DNA of 64,000 nucleotides from Styela clava (Eukaryota > Chordata > Ascidiacea > Stolidobranchia > Styelidae). The stretch spans positions 1,493,001 to 1,557,000 of the forward strand of contig NC_135254.1 of NCBI RefSeq assembly GCF_964204865.1, written 5' to 3'. Under the pieces are notes generated by a model, which saw only the letters and a program-made list of their open reading frames with translations, was not told where the DNA came from and made no database searches. A program made the translations under genes and the position numbers. This document shows, piece by piece, positions 10,986-24,174 of the stretch (positions within the stretch are counted from its first letter, which is position 1; every line of letters starts with the position of its first letter).

Positions 10986-13900
10986 ATGCCGCTACAAAAC
11001 ACCGGAAAATTAGTGAAGGAGAAAGACTGGTCTAAAAACGAAGATGGTGCCGCAAAAAGGTTTGTTTCTTTCAATCATTCAAAGATTTCGAAGTATTTAG
11101 GGCCTAGCGAAGTAAACGTCATAACTCCTTGAAATAACACCAAACTGAAAATTTGATGTAAGCAATCAGAAATGTGATGTTAAATTTTGATGTTTTCAAA
11201 AAGTCTGTCTAGCATGGAATGAAATTATTGACAAGACGTTTTCAGTTTGAATAAAATCTACTCAATAAAGCTGGTATATTCATTCTATGCCAAACAGGGT
11301 GTAGCATTCCATTGCAGAAAACAATAAAAAAAACTTGAGGTTTGAGCAGCTCCAGCATTTATTTCAGTACAGCACACTATACAGATCGAGCGACATTGTC
11401 TCGTTTCAGAGAAACCCATTTTGCAGATGATCAGAGACCCCTTCTTCGGGGGACGTCTGGACACTCATAATCCGTAAAAATACAGTAAAATGAAGTTGTG
11501 CACAAACTACAAAGAATCGCAATCTGAAAACGTCATCAATTCCTCCGGTAAAAAATAATCCGATTTACCAAAGTAAAAAATTTTCTACCGTGGCATTTGA
11601 GAGTTTGGAGCAAAAAGCGGCAGATTTGGTCACGTTACGTCTGCGATTAATTTAGATTATCATTGAGGCAAGCATGGCGCAATATGACTCATCTGCCATC
11701 GTAGCAGACGCCCCTCGTTTGTGAGACACATGAAGTTTTTGTTTTATTGACAGGGCATTCGGATAGTGTGCCATATTGTATTTTCACATCATATTTTTGT
11801 TTAGCGTCATTTAAGCACTTGCAATGTGTACTTCGTTAGACTCGGTATTAAAACAATGAAACAAGCACACTACTCATCTCTGGAATGGGGGCATTTGGCC
11901 CGATTCAGATTTGTAGGATAATGTAAATCAATCCTCCTAGTTCATAACGCTATATATATTACAAAAAATTTAAAATTTGTTTGATTTGAGTAATTACTGC
12001 GCCAGTAGATATTTCTTAGTCGAAATAAACAAAACAATACCAAGTTTGCAAGAAACGGTCAAGAAATAACGGCGATATTGGCATTTCAGTACCGCCCGCC
12101 TGAGAGGCCAATTTCTCTACATGAGGTTAGCAATTCGCTGACTTTGCGTGTGACTTTTGCTTCTATTCCCAGACTGGAACAAGCGAAATTATCTGAAGAG
12201 ATGGACGAGAGATATGGCTATAAGAAATTATCTCTTCCGTGTGAGAAGCTGGGATGGCTGATAAACATGTGTGAAGCAGATATCTTGGATGAAGATAAGA
12301 AAATGATCAGTGCAGTGGATTTCTATTTCTTACAGGTAAGATATATATTATGAACCAGTGGTTTCTAAGTTGTTGGGGAGCAGAAGGGGAGTTTTTTTTT
12401 GCTTCAATGAAAGTAGTGCCCTTAATAATAGGATGCAATTTGCTATTTCAAGTGGTGTTTTTGTGTTTATAAATTGCATGTTATTAATAGCGAAATAATG
12501 TTAAAAAAATTCCAGAGTTGGTTTTTGTTCGCCTCTCTTCGTTTGATGTCTCATTTCAAACAACCCCTAATCGCTGACTGTTTAAATAAAAGCTAAGTCA
12601 CCTTACTTGTTAATATCAGCCAGAGCACTTGTGCAGTTATTTTGTTCAAGATACCAACGCACTCTTCATTTTAACACTGGCCTGTGATATGTTTTTCACT
12701 TCCATATTTTTGGAGCCCAGACCACTGGATAATCAAAATTTTAAATCTTTTATCATACTCAAAGATTAAACTAATTGAGTGCTTTAATTCAAAAGGGCGA
12801 AACTTACTAAAGTTTTTTTGAGAAAATGAGGAAAATGTACATTTTGGCTTTTAAACAACTTTTTACTAAAATTCTTTTGTGAATATCACTTCTCAAAAAT
12901 GACCAACTAGCTCAAAATGAAGCTTTTTTTTGTGTTGTTTTCATTCAAAATATTTCCAAAATTTTAATATTTTATATTTTATCTCAACCCTTATTGTAGC
13001 AGTATATTATAAGCTTTTTTTGTGCAGGTGACATACCTTTAAAGCAGGAGTGTGCAACATTTTTTGTCGGGGGCCATATAACCAACTTCTGACATCTAGC
13101 CGGGCCATTCAAAAAATTCAATATCTTTCGGGTACATAATGAATTAAAAATTTCTCACCACAAAAAGGCTATATCGCTCAGTCTTCAGTAATAAAGGCAA
13201 AAAGACGAAAGACTCAAATTTATGGATTTTAACCCCTGTGTGCGCTTTTTTAAACATGAACTGTCAGGTTAGAATTTGATGCTTAGTGGGAAAATATCTG
13301 AGTGTTGACAAGGGCCCCACTTATTGTCTTGGCGGGCCGGGTTGTGGCCCGCGGGCCGCCTGTTGCACACCCCTGCTTTAAAGCATATTAATTTGAATTG
13401 TAATGATTTTCATAAAATTAATACCTCAATGTATAATTGGTTCCGTGTATGCATAATGTATAATTTTTCATTGTCGGTTGAGGCTTCAGGGGTGGGGGCG
13501 GTGTAATGAGTGAATACACTCCTATTTGGCCTCTTCTTGTATTGAATCTCTCAAATTTTATTTAACAGGATGACGGTGAACGATTCAAAGTCTCTGTTCC
13601 TTTCAAGCCATATTTTTACGTTTTGACAAAACGTGGGACAGAAAAAGAAGTCATTTCATTTCTGCAGCGAAAATTCCCGAAAATTTTTTCCATCGAAATT
13701 AAGAAAAAAGAAGATTTGGATCTACAGAATCATTTAGTTGGATTAAAGCAGACGTATTTAAAATTATCATTCATGCACGTCGACGATTTATCAAGCGTGA
13801 GGCAAATTATCCAACGGGCGGTGAACCGTAACAAACAGCGTGAAAAAGGACATTCTGCGTATGTTGAAATGCTTACTAGCACCCTCGCTGGAGAAAAAGT

Positions 13901-16900
13901 CTCCGAAACTTCAAGTGATAGATCTAAAACGCTGGTTGACCAGTTGGATAACTTACTTGACATACGCGAACACGATGTTACTTACTACGTTCGAGTTTCA
14001 ATCGATTTGAAAATCCATGTTGGTCTGTGGTACTCCGTTCAATTTAAAGGAAGCGCTATTCCACCCGTGATAACCAAACGAAACGATTTATTAGAGCGGC
14101 CAGACCCGGTTGTATTAGCTTATGATATCGAAACGACGAAATTGCCGTTAAAATTCCCTGATCCTGATACTGACTGTATTATGATGATTTCTTATATGAT
14201 AGACGGACAAGGATATTTGATCTGTAACCGAGAAATAATATCTGCCGACGTAGAGGACTTTGAATTCACACCCAAACCAGAATACGAGGGGAAATTCGAA
14301 GTTTTTAATGAACCTGACGAGATTTCAACGTTGCATCGTTTTTTCGATCATATTTTAGACGTTAAGCCACATTTATTTGTGACATATAATGGGGATTTCT
14401 TTGACTGGCCATTCGTGGAAGCGCGGGCTCTAAAGCACGGAATTGAAATGATAAAAGAGATTGGATTCAGTAAAGACTCTCAAGGGGAGTATAAATGCCG
14501 CCAAGCGTCACACATGGACGCTTTTAAATGGGTAAAAAGAGACAGTTATTTACCGATGGGATCACAAAGCCTGAAAGCGGCAGCAAAAGCGAAACTTCGT
14601 TACGACCCAGTAGAATTAGACCCAGAAGATATGTGTCGCTTAGCGAGCGAAGAACCACAAACAATGGCTAATTATTCAGTGTCGGACGCAGTTGCAACAT
14701 ACTACCTTTACATGAAATATGTTCATCCCTTCATATTCGCGCTTTGTACTATTATCCCTATGGATCCGGACTCTGTGCTGCGAAAAGGCTCTGGAACTTT
14801 ATGTGAAGCTCTTCTCATGGTTCAGGCATTTGATGTGAATATTATATTCCCAAACAGACAAGAGTCAACGTTGAACAAACAGACAAACGACGGACACGTG
14901 TTGGACTCGGAAACGTATGTTGGGGGTCATGTCGAAGCTATTGAAAGTGGGGTCTTTCGAGCTGATATCCCTTGTCGCTTTTTAGGCGACCCAGGGGGGT
15001 ATAATTTTCTACATGGGGAGGTTGAAAAAACTATAAAATTTTGCATCGAAGTCGAAGAAAATATCCCGTTATCCGAAGTTACGAATTATGAAGAAGTTTG
15101 TCGGGATATTAAATCAAAATTATTTGATTTGCGGGACAATCCCGCTAGAATTGAGAACCCGATCATTTACCATCTCGACGTTGGAGCTATGTATCCGAAT
15201 ATCATTCTAACGAATCGTTTACAGCCTTCAGCGATGGTTGACGATGAAACCTGTGCGGCTTGTGATTTCAACAAACCTGGTGCGACGTGCCAACGTTCCA
15301 TGCCATGGATGTGGCGTGGGGAATACATGCCCGCCACTAGGAGTGAATTTCATCGCATTCAACAACAATTAGAAACTGAAAAATTTCCGTCATTTTTTCC
15401 CGGTGGAAAACCTCGAGCTTTCCATGAATTAAATAAAATTGAGAGAGCAGAACAAGAGAAAAAACGTCTTCAGGAATACTGTCGAATCGCTTACAAGAAA
15501 ACGAAAATCAGCCGAATTGAAGAGCGCTACACTACGATTTGCCAGCGGGAGAATTCATTTTATGTCGACACAGTACGTATGTTCCGTGATCGCCGTTACG
15601 AATTTAAAGCCGCGCTGAAAAAAGCGAAAAAGCAAGTTAGTGATGCTGTAGCAAGCGGAGACGCTTCGGAAATAAAAGCAGCAAAAGGGCTTGAGGTTTT
15701 ATACGATTCTCTACAACTTGCTCACAAATGTATTTTGAATTCTTTTTATGGGTATGTAATGCGTAAAGGGGCACGGTGGTACTCAATGGAAATGGCTGGA
15801 ATTGTCTGCTATACCGGTGCAAGCATTATCACAAAAGCTAGAGAAATCGTCGAAAAAATTGGACGACCTCTTGAGTTGGACACAGACGGTATTTGGTGCG
15901 TTCTACCAGCCAGTTTTCCTGAGAATTATGTTATACATACAACGAACCCAAAAAAGCCTAAAGTTACAATCTCTTACCCTGGAGCTATGCTAAACGTTAT
16001 GGTGAAAGATGAATACACAAATCACCAGTATCAAGAGCTTACTGATCCTGCGACATTGACATACACACAACGAAGCGAAAATTCAATATTTTTCGAAGTC
16101 GATGGACCGTATCTTGCCATGATTCTGCCAGCTTCTAAAGAAGAAGGAAAAAAATTGAAAAAACGTTATGCTGTTTTTAATTTTGACGGCTCTTTAGCAG
16201 AATTGAAAGGTTTTGAAGTTAAACGCAGGGGGGAACTACAATTAATCAAAATTTTTCAGTCCTCGGTTTTTGAGGCTTTTTTACGCGGGGGAACACTAGA
16301 GGAGGTTTATGCTTCAGTGGCTAAAGTTGCAGATTACTGGTTAGACGTGCTGTACAGTAAAGCGGACAATATGCCAGATTCCGAACTTTTCGATCTAATC
16401 ACAGAAAACCGGTCCATGTCGAAAAAACTCGAGGAATACGGAGCGCAAAAATCGACCTCAATCAGTACAGCAAAAAGACTCGCAGAGTTTCTCGGTGATC
16501 AGATGGTGAAGGATTCAGGTCTGTCGTGTCGTTTTATTATTTCGAAGAAACCAGAAGGCGCACCAGTCACGGAACGGGCGATTCCGCTTGCAATTTTCCA
16601 ATCAGAACAAAGTGTGAAGCGACACTACCTTCGCCGTTGGACAAAAACTTCAAATTTGACTGATTTCGATATTCGTAGCATTTTAGACTGGGGGTATTAT
16701 ATAGAACGGCTCGGAAACACGATACAAAAAATTATCACGATTCCTGCGGCTTTACAGGGGGTTCCGAACCCCGTTCCGAGAGTGCGTCATCCCGATTGGC
16801 TACATAAACGATTGATGGAAAAAAACGACGTTTTCAAACAAAAACGAATTACTGATATGTTTTCTGTTTTGCCGAAAAAACGGCCAAGAAGCGAAGACGG

Positions 16901-19900
16901 CTCTGATTCAGGTCAATCAGACGGGGACAAAGAAAATGAGATGGATATAGAGGATTTTGGGAAGAAAACGAATGAAAAGAAAGGAATCCAAGCTACTGTT
17001 TCCGCTAAAAAAAGAAAAATTGATCAAGAAAATGAAGATCTTAAAAAATCATGGAGGGAATTATTAGGACCTGCACCGAGTAACGAGTTTTTATTGAAAG
17101 GAACGAAAAGCCAGCACCAGGAGTGGATAGACTACCATAAAAAGAAGTGGAAACACCAAGCAAACCAGCGAAAAGCAAGTTTAAAAATGAGTGACACATT
17201 GATTGAGTCTCAACGTAACACTCGGCAACCAACATCAGGTCTTACTGGTTTTATGCGGCAACATACTCAAACTTTACTTAATTCGACATGGCAGATAGTG
17301 CAAATGGTACCCACAGACCACCCCGGCCAGTTTCGTGTGTTTACCCTCATCGGTAACACTTTACATACATTAAAATTGAATGTACCGAGAGTTTTTTATG
17401 TGAACCAACGAACATTGAAGGAAGGAAAAAGCGAGATTTGGCGAAAAGTCAACCGCTTGCTACCAAGATCGTCACCTCTGTTAAATTTGTATGAATATCA
17501 AATCCCAGAGTCGGAGTATCAAAAACACCGACACGCGATTCGTCTCGAACTTTCAGGTTCTCATATTGAGGGCGTTTACGAGCTGCAAGTACCGCTTGAT
17601 TTTAGAGCGCTGGTAAATTTAGGGTCTATGTGTTCTGTGAAACGTAGCGAAGTCAAAAAACTTCACGATACGGATACATTTGAAATGGACCAATTAGAAA
17701 TGAGAACTAGCAATGTTGAGTACCTAGAGAAAGACTCTATGAAACAAATTTATCTTTATCAGCACGTTTCTGGCGCTAAACAAATGGTCGGGTTATTTTT
17801 ACCGACGACAAAAAAGTGTTTTATATTTGTTGTTGACACAGTACGTACAAATGCAATGCCAAACATGCAATCGTTGTACAAGTCAGAACATGCTGCAATT
17901 TTATCGTCAGCACAAGACATGGAATTACCCCCGACTGATTATACATTCGAGATCAGGATTGAAAAGGACGTTAAAAATATGTACTCAGCGCTGCAACGGC
18001 ATATTTCAACTTACAAAAACGAGCACCATGGCCCAACTTTAATTGCATTTCAGTCTCAACTTTCTGTTACTAAAATATCGAGTCTTATACCAGCTGTGAG
18101 AGAATTTCCAATAATTCCATTGCATAATAAAGACCCCGAGAATTTATATGCAGTTTTGGAATGGCAACGTGTTGGAGCACGGAGATTGGTTCAACAATTT
18201 TTAAACCTGTGTCCTCTATTGGACCAGTTACTAAAATATAGCCGATATTTTTGCGTTCCCGTCGGTAATCTGCCACTGGACCCAAGCCTGTTTGTAGCGG
18301 ATTTAACTTTCGCAAGATATTTACTGAAGCATAACCATGTCCTGTGGTGTTCTGCGACAGAAAAACCAGATCTAGGAGGAAAGGAAGCGTTCGACAACAA
18401 GTTAGGATCGGATAATTCGAATAGTACAGTTGAGGTGAACACCAGTGGAGCGTATCCCAGCGTTTGTATCGAATTAGAAATCTCGTCTTTAGCTGTGAAC
18501 ACGATTATCCAATCACATCGCGTTAATGATGTCGACGGGGGCGTGAGTGCAGGCGTGAGTTTCGACGTAATTCAACAATCATCGCTTGAAGATATGATAA
18601 GTGGACAGAATTCTGCGTTGAATTCGCTTGCTAGTGATGACGATACTGTTTTGTGTTCAACTACATTCAGGATCTTGAAGTCAATGGTACAAGGTTGGCT
18701 TCGGGACGTGTCTGTACATCGAAACGAGCTGGCTGATTTCCAACTTGTGCATTTCTATCGATGGTTGGGTTGTCGTTCTTCTCTACTTTTCGACCGTGCG
18801 TTGCATAAAACTCTACAAAACATGATGCGTAAAGTTTTTTTGCAGTTGATCTCTGAGTTTAAGCGATTGGGATCTAAAATCGTGTACGCAGATTTTAGCC
18901 GAGTCATTGTTTGCACAAAGAAACGCTCTGTCACAGATGCAGTGGCGTATATCAGCTACATAGCGTCGTCTATCACATCTAAAGATTTATACCATTCCAT
19001 AGATCTTTCTATCGTGCAAGCTTGGGAGTACTTACTATGGCTTGACCACACTAATTTTGCCGGGGTTAAAGGTCAAATGGAAGAAAACGAGGACAAAATG
19101 GACGATAGTTCGATCAGCGTTAGCAGTAAAAAAGATAATTCTCAATCAACGGAGCCGCAGAATAAATCTATCCGCTTCGACGAAAGTTTGATAAATGAAA
19201 GTGGGGAAGAAAATCCAACACAAGGTGGCGATGTTGTTGAAATGAATTTTAGTCTCGTAAAATATCTCCCTCATGCTGCCGCAATTCAGACTAGCTTTGA
19301 AATGATTATTGGGGGGTACATTTCAATGATCCATAGAGAAACAAAACGTGAAAGAACAAAATACCTCCCTGGACAGACTCCTGTAGTTCGAAGGGGGGAC
19401 ACGCAGTCGCAAGAAGAAAAAGGGGGGAAATCAAAAATCATTCCAAGCGACCCTTCCATTACGGAACATATTGTGACATTCTCACAGGAGTTAATAACAG
19501 GAGAACTAACTCAACAAATTCTGAGTATCGTCCAAAAAATGGCGAAAAAATTAGGCTCGGACCCAGTGAGTGGAAGCAAAATGTTCCCTATTTTACCTGG
19601 GTCTCATCTTTCTCTCACAAATCCGACGTTGGAATTCGTGAAATCGGCGTGCAAAGTTTTGTCGCTCGATTCTCACGTAACGACGCAAGTTCAACATCTG
19701 AAACGGAATTTATTAAAACTTATCGGAGTCGGAGAATTTTCGTCGTCTGCAGAATGGAACGATCCATGTGCTTCGTTTGTTTTGGGTGAAGTCGTTTGTG
19801 TTACGTGCAACCACTGTCGTGATTTAGATTTATGTCGTGAATACCAGACACTAGATGGCCAGGAAAAAATTGTGTGGATGTGCGAGTCTTGCGGAACAGC

Positions 19901-20168
19901 GTACGATATTTCATGGATCGAAAATCGACTTATTGAAAGTTTACAAAGCCAAGCAGCAAGTCATGTTTTGCAGGATCTATCGTGCAAAAAATGCAACGGA
20001 ATTAAACAAGGAAATTTATCGAGATATTGCGAATGTGCCGGAGATTTTGAAGTAACGATACCGGTGTCAAAGTTCACAAATACAATCAAAATATTTCAGA
20101 ATATTGCTGAGCACGCAGGAATGCCTTTATTACTAGAAACTGTAAAATGGTTTTCTGAGTACATGTGA
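10986..20168 (+). CDS. POLE: DNA polymerase epsilon catalytic subunit
   Basis: Leading-strand replicative B-family DNA polymerase with proofreading, acting in the nucleus with CMG helicase. Exons 10986-11059, 12173-12335 and 13569-20168 join in frame to 2278 aa, close to the usual 2286. Start chosen at the ATG before [20 protein letters not shown], which continues into the conserved GWLINM and [13 protein letters not shown] segments. Exonuclease motif DIETT has D265 and E267; NGDFFDWPF follows near 353 and [12 protein letters not shown] further on. Polymerase motif A ([11 protein letters not shown]616), motif B ([15 protein letters not shown]) and motif C (ELDTDG, D850 and D852) are intact. 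A PIP-like QKRITDMF lies near the end of the catalytic half. The inactive C-terminal half is complete and ends in two cysteine modules: C2156-X2-C2159-X2-C2162, and C2218-X2-C2221-X11-C2233-X-C2235. The single 6.6-kb last exon is unusual; vertebrate POLE has dozens of exons. Confidence 0.98.
12355..12728. mobile_element. hAT-like relic in POLE intron 2
   Basis: Inverted ends CAGTGGTTTCTAAGTTG and AGCCCAGACCACTG face each other in intron 2 (12336-13568). No matching target duplication remains, so it is an old or truncated copy. Confidence 0.45.
13037..13383. mobile_element. hAT-like MITE in POLE intron 2 (element 13045-13375)
   Basis: Inverted ends CAGGAGTGTGCAACA and TGTTGCACACCCCTG enclose 331 bp with GGGCC-rich arms. 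The exact 8-bp palindromic duplication CTTTAAAG lies at 13037-13044 and 13376-13383. Ends of the CAGGGGTGTGCAAC type plus 8 bp fit hAT non-autonomous elements. Confidence 0.88.
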
Positions 20169-21471
20169 ACATTAAGTGACAAGTACATGCTAAGGGCGCG
20201 GGTTTCTAACTTTTTTTCAACTCTTCATTCCTCCTCAACTAGGCACACTAACTCTTCTTTTGGCATTGGAGGGATTCCTCTCTAGTTGGAAAATGTGCTA
20301 AGGAGTGTATAATAGGTCTGGGAATCTTTTTGTTATTATTCATGTGTAATGTTAATTATACTACGCTCTTGATATTAACATCGTTTAATACGTCAGTTTT
20401 GCGTGAGTAAAAAGGTTTGCTTCAATGCAGCCTGTGAAGAGGTTGGCTATTATTTGCGGAATTGTGTAGTTGACTATTATGGCCACCACTCTCTATTGTA
20501 ACTTTAATATGACACAAACACTGCCTTTTTTATGTAATAATACTGCCATTTTGCTAAAATTTTTGTGTTTTTTCTGGGATAGCTCACATAGTCTATCGCT
20601 CTAGTTACGTAGCAAACTGGAATTTCGGTGCTTGTCCGACTTTATAAATACATTAAAAATTTGAAGGCAGCAAATTGTCTGTGCAATGGCTTAGTTATTG
20701 AGGAGTCAAGATAAAAATGTCAAATACATAACACTGGTTATTTTCATTTGCTTTTCACTGGATTTGCATGTATTACTATGAATAGGCTAGGCGGCTATCA
20801 CTCTTTAACTTTGATATGACTGAAACACTGCCCTTTTTTAATTTTATTTTTTGAAACATGATTTGAATAGAGATTTTGACCACCAGTGGGAGCAAGACTG
20901 AGCCCTTTATTATTCTTGTGTTGAATATTTGAATTACAGTTCATATTGTTCCTGTATTTTGGCTTTTTACATTTTCACTGACGCTGAAAATTTTTGTTAT
21001 TTTCACAAAGATTGTGGCAATTAGTTAGTATGAAAAATGACAATTATCTAAACCAGTGGTTCTCTAATTGTATTCCCTTGTGGCCTATTTTCAGCGTAAA
21101 AAAATACTTCAAACTTCTAAAACCTTTGGGAAAAGAAGCATCACAAATTACCTTAATCTTGTAACACCTTTAAGAAAAATTTCTAGTATAATAAGAATGT
21201 CTTTTTATTAATATTAACAACACAGTGAAAGTTCCCATAACCAAACTAATACTTATGTCTATTCATCAGCTTGTCAAGCTGAACTCCCAAACCTTGGTTG
21301 ACCTCAAGTGTAAATCACCTCTGTTTTTTCAATTTGTAACTCACTGGAGGTCCACAGGCCCATTTCAAAAATTCCCGTGACCACACGTTAAGAAAGTTTG
21401 CTCTAAGTTTCCAAATTAAACTATTTGAAATCATTTATAAAATGACAATATTTTTACACCAATTTACTTTA
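20169..21471. other. POLE 3' UTR and intergenic region
   Basis: No canonical AATAAA lies close downstream of the POLE stop. An inverted-end fragment beginning CAGTGGTTCTCTAATTG (near 21056) is probably a hAT-like relic. No gene is recognised. Confidence 0.4.
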
Positions 21472-21736
21472 TAGGGTGTTCATGAAGTCCTAAAATGTTT
21501 TAAAATTGAAAAAAAAAATTGATCCATACCATATATTGTCCATGAAGTCCCTTTACAATTTCTATTTTATTATGAAGTCAGTTCTCAATACATCTTAACC
21601 AGGTTTGTTGTTTTTTAATCAGTAATTGTTCAAGTACATTTACTTCATTTAATACATCTGTGAGGGTCAAAACAATATATGGTATCGATAAATTCCCTTG
21701 CAATTCGAATTTTTTAAAGACTTCATGGACACCCTA
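21472..21736. mobile_element. mariner-like MITE (element 21474-21734)
   Basis: Ends GGGTGTTCATGAAGTCC and GACTTCATGGACACCC are inverted, and TA lies at both borders (21472-21473 and 21735-21736), as expected of Tc1/mariner insertions. Related fragments with CGACAAACCTGGTTAAGATATA occur at 35180-35240 and 38390-38475 in the MVB12 gene. Confidence 0.7.
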
Positions 21737-22332
21737 TATATTCCATATTCGTTATTATAATTCCTTGAATCATACTTGTGCTGAATGTTCTGTATTTTTC
21801 ATAAATTATGACCATATTGTTCCTTTTCACAGATTTAATAACAGGTAATCTATATTTGCTACTGAAAACGGGATTCATATGGAAATAACAAACTGGATAG
21901 TTCGGTTTTAAATTGAGAAACACTGGACAATCGTGGATTTTATATTTTCGTTCAGTTTTCTGTGGATATCATAAAAATTAGATTTTATTGTCTGTACCAA
22001 GACTGGTGTAAAAACATCAAACTGAAAGATAATAATTTGGTAAAACGAAGAGGTTTGCCTATGCGAGTCCTATTTTTCGCTGAAACATTTGAAGAGTCCT
22101 TTAGAAAAATCTTGGACTTTTACAATTAGTTTAGCTTGTTTGAGAGAACTCGGAAATTTTGGTTTTATAAAACAAGAGGCACCGTTTTTGTGAATCGTTT
22201 TCTGACTGGAATTTTTGGATCTGTATTTGGAGAACCGGAATAAGAAAAAGGTGTTGAATTTATAATTGGACATTTATATTATTGTGGATCTACCTAACTG
22301 GATTACCTGAAGAAGCGACTCTTTCATACATA

Positions 22333-22902
22333 ATGCTAACACTGTCAAAGAAAATAAAAGAGTCTGGAAAAGGAGACGCCAAGAAGAAAGAATCCTCCCC
22401 GAAGCCACAGCATGGCCGAGTTTCAATCCGCGATCGATTACTGATCGGGGAGGTTCAAGAATTAGAAAAAAATATCACTTCAGCGACATGTAAAGTGACT
22501 TTTCCAGAAGCGGACTGTTTGCATAAATTTTATGTTGAAATTTCCCCAGATGAAGGAATGTGGGAGCACGGGACATATGAATTCAAAGTTGAAGTGCCCG
22601 AAAATTATAACATAGCGCCACCGAATGTAAAATGTATGACAAGAATTTGGCATCCTAATATTACCGAGAACGGGGACGTATGTTTAAGTCTATTAAGGGA
22701 CCATTCGTTGGATGGGACTGGTTGGGTACCGACGCGCACCCTAAAGGAGGTAATATGGGGACTTTGCTCCCTATTTACGGACTTATGTGACTTTGATGAC
22801 CCATTGAATGTTGACGCAGCAGACCATTACCATAGAGATAAAAAAGGCTTTACTAGAAAAGTTCAGTATTATATACAAAGATATGCGTACCACGAGAAAT
22901 AG
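22333..22902 (+). CDS. UBE2F: NEDD8-conjugating enzyme E2 F
   Basis: E2 enzyme that takes NEDD8 from the NAE1-UBA3 E1 and passes it, with RBX2, mainly to cullin 5. The 189-aa protein starts at MLTLSKKIKESG, matching the MLTLASKLK start of the vertebrate protein; the frame is open 17 codons further upstream but that part is not conserved. RVSIRDRLL, the UBC-fold core IWHPNITENGDVCLSLL with catalytic C117, and SLDGTGWVPTRTLKEVIWGL are all present, as is the C-terminal DDPLNVDAADHY region. The N-terminal tail is the part that docks on the E1. The gene is one uninterrupted exon, whereas vertebrate UBE2F has many. No stop, frameshift or loss of key residues suggests a pseudogene. The related UBE2M is less likely because the MLTL start and the RDHSLDGTGW segment are UBE2F-like. 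Confidence 0.95.
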   Translation: MLTLSKKIKESGKGDAKKKESSPKPQHGRVSIRDRLLIGEVQELEKNITSATCKVTFPEADCLHKFYVEISPDEGMWEHGTYEFKVEVPENYNIAPPNVKCMTRIWHPNITENGDVCLSLLRDHSLDGTGWVPTRTLKEVIWGLCSLFTDLCDFDDPLNVDAADHYHRDKKGFTRKVQYYIQRYAYHEK

Positions 22903-23195
22903 ACATACCGTATATTCTAGTGTATAAGATGTTCTCGCATGTAAGCCCGGCGTCTTAAAAATGGCCTTATAACGGTGAATTTATACAAATTTACGTATTA
23001 GTCGACCTTACGAATCGTAACCCACCGTATGCTAGGGATGTCAAATTTAATATTTGAATATTGCTACCTTCAAATATCGTTTTTGTTTTAATGAAAATAT
23101 CCAGGCTTATGCTCATACAAGCCATACTCTGGCTTATATGCGAAGATATGCGGTACCCAACTAATTTAGGTTTTGTGTAATTTGCAATTTACTGG

Positions 23196-23619
23196 GTCAT
23201 AATTAGGACTGGGCATTTTCGAATACCTTGTGATTTCAGAATCGAATCGAATAATTTATTTCGAATCGAATCTAGAATACTTGAAAATATAAAATTGTAA
23301 GCGACTTTATTATAGTAATTGGTCCTCTCAACAAATGAATTAATGAAGACATAGAATAAATCACCCAGATAGATTACTGAGCGTTCACACAGAATAACAA
23401 ACACGTTTTATCAATAACTCACTACAGAAAATAGTCATATGTTAGAATTTCGTTGAAAAAATATGACTTCAATGAAAAAAAATTGGGGAATTCACCTCGA
23501 CCATTAGCGGAAAGATAAAAACAAGATGGCGGCGGTTCGAAATTTAGCTCTGAACCGATTCGAATAATTTACTATTCGATTCGAATATTCAATTCGAAAT
23601 GCCCAGCCCTAGTCATAAT
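23196..23619. mobile_element. hAT-like MITE (element 23204-23611)
   Basis: Inverted ends TAGGACTGGGCATTTTCGAAT and the complement of TAGGGCTGGGCATTTCGAAT enclose 408 bp. An exact 8-bp duplication GTCATAAT flanks it (23196-23203 and 23612-23619). A second copy in reverse orientation lies at 61244-61617. The minus-strand frame starting MFVILCERSVIYLG is internal and not a gene. Confidence 0.88.
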
Positions 23620-23645
23620 ACACCACTATAGTTCTACATAACACT

Positions 23646-23812
23646 AGTTCCCAACCTTTTATGGCTTGTGGCCCCCTTCCGGAGACTTTTAGCATTCATG
23701 GCCCCCTTTATCATTCCAGTGGTATTTATAGTGCTAATTTGATTGGTAGATTCCAAATTTTGTTTGAGCTTTACCAGTCCGTCACCTAAAAAGGGTTGCC
23801 AACCACTGATCT
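23646..23812. mobile_element. hAT-like relic
   Basis: Inverted ends CTAGTTCCCAACCTTTTATGG and GGTTGCCAACCACTGATCTAG with GTGGCCCCC arms. No clean target duplication is visible. Confidence 0.45.
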
Positions 23813-24174
23813 AGTCCATCTGTATAATTGACATATCCACTTGCTATATTCTTAATGGAGTTAAAATCCAAAACATATCATTTAATTACTGTTGCCTTAT
23901 GGTTAGTTTGCTCTCTTTATGGTAATTTCTAAGATATCATACAGAATATTTTTTGTCAGATAACGCTCTTTACTACGTGTTCAGGGCCTTGCTCAGAGCG
24001 AGCATATGGAACCCTACTAAAGTACTGTTACTTTCAATTTTTTTGTTGCATTATCATAATTTATAAAATATCAGTTCTGAATTATTCTTTGCTAGATTTT
24101 ATAACTGATCCTGTTTTTCTCTTAAATTCTAGATTTGTTTTTAGCTTTAGTTTTTAAAAATAATTCAACCAAGC

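Noticed and set aside
13623..20168. POLE reading frame as a stand-alone gene starting at 13623
   Set aside because: That position is TTG within a conserved segment ([11 protein letters not shown]); the protein continues upstream through two spliced exons to an ATG at 10986.
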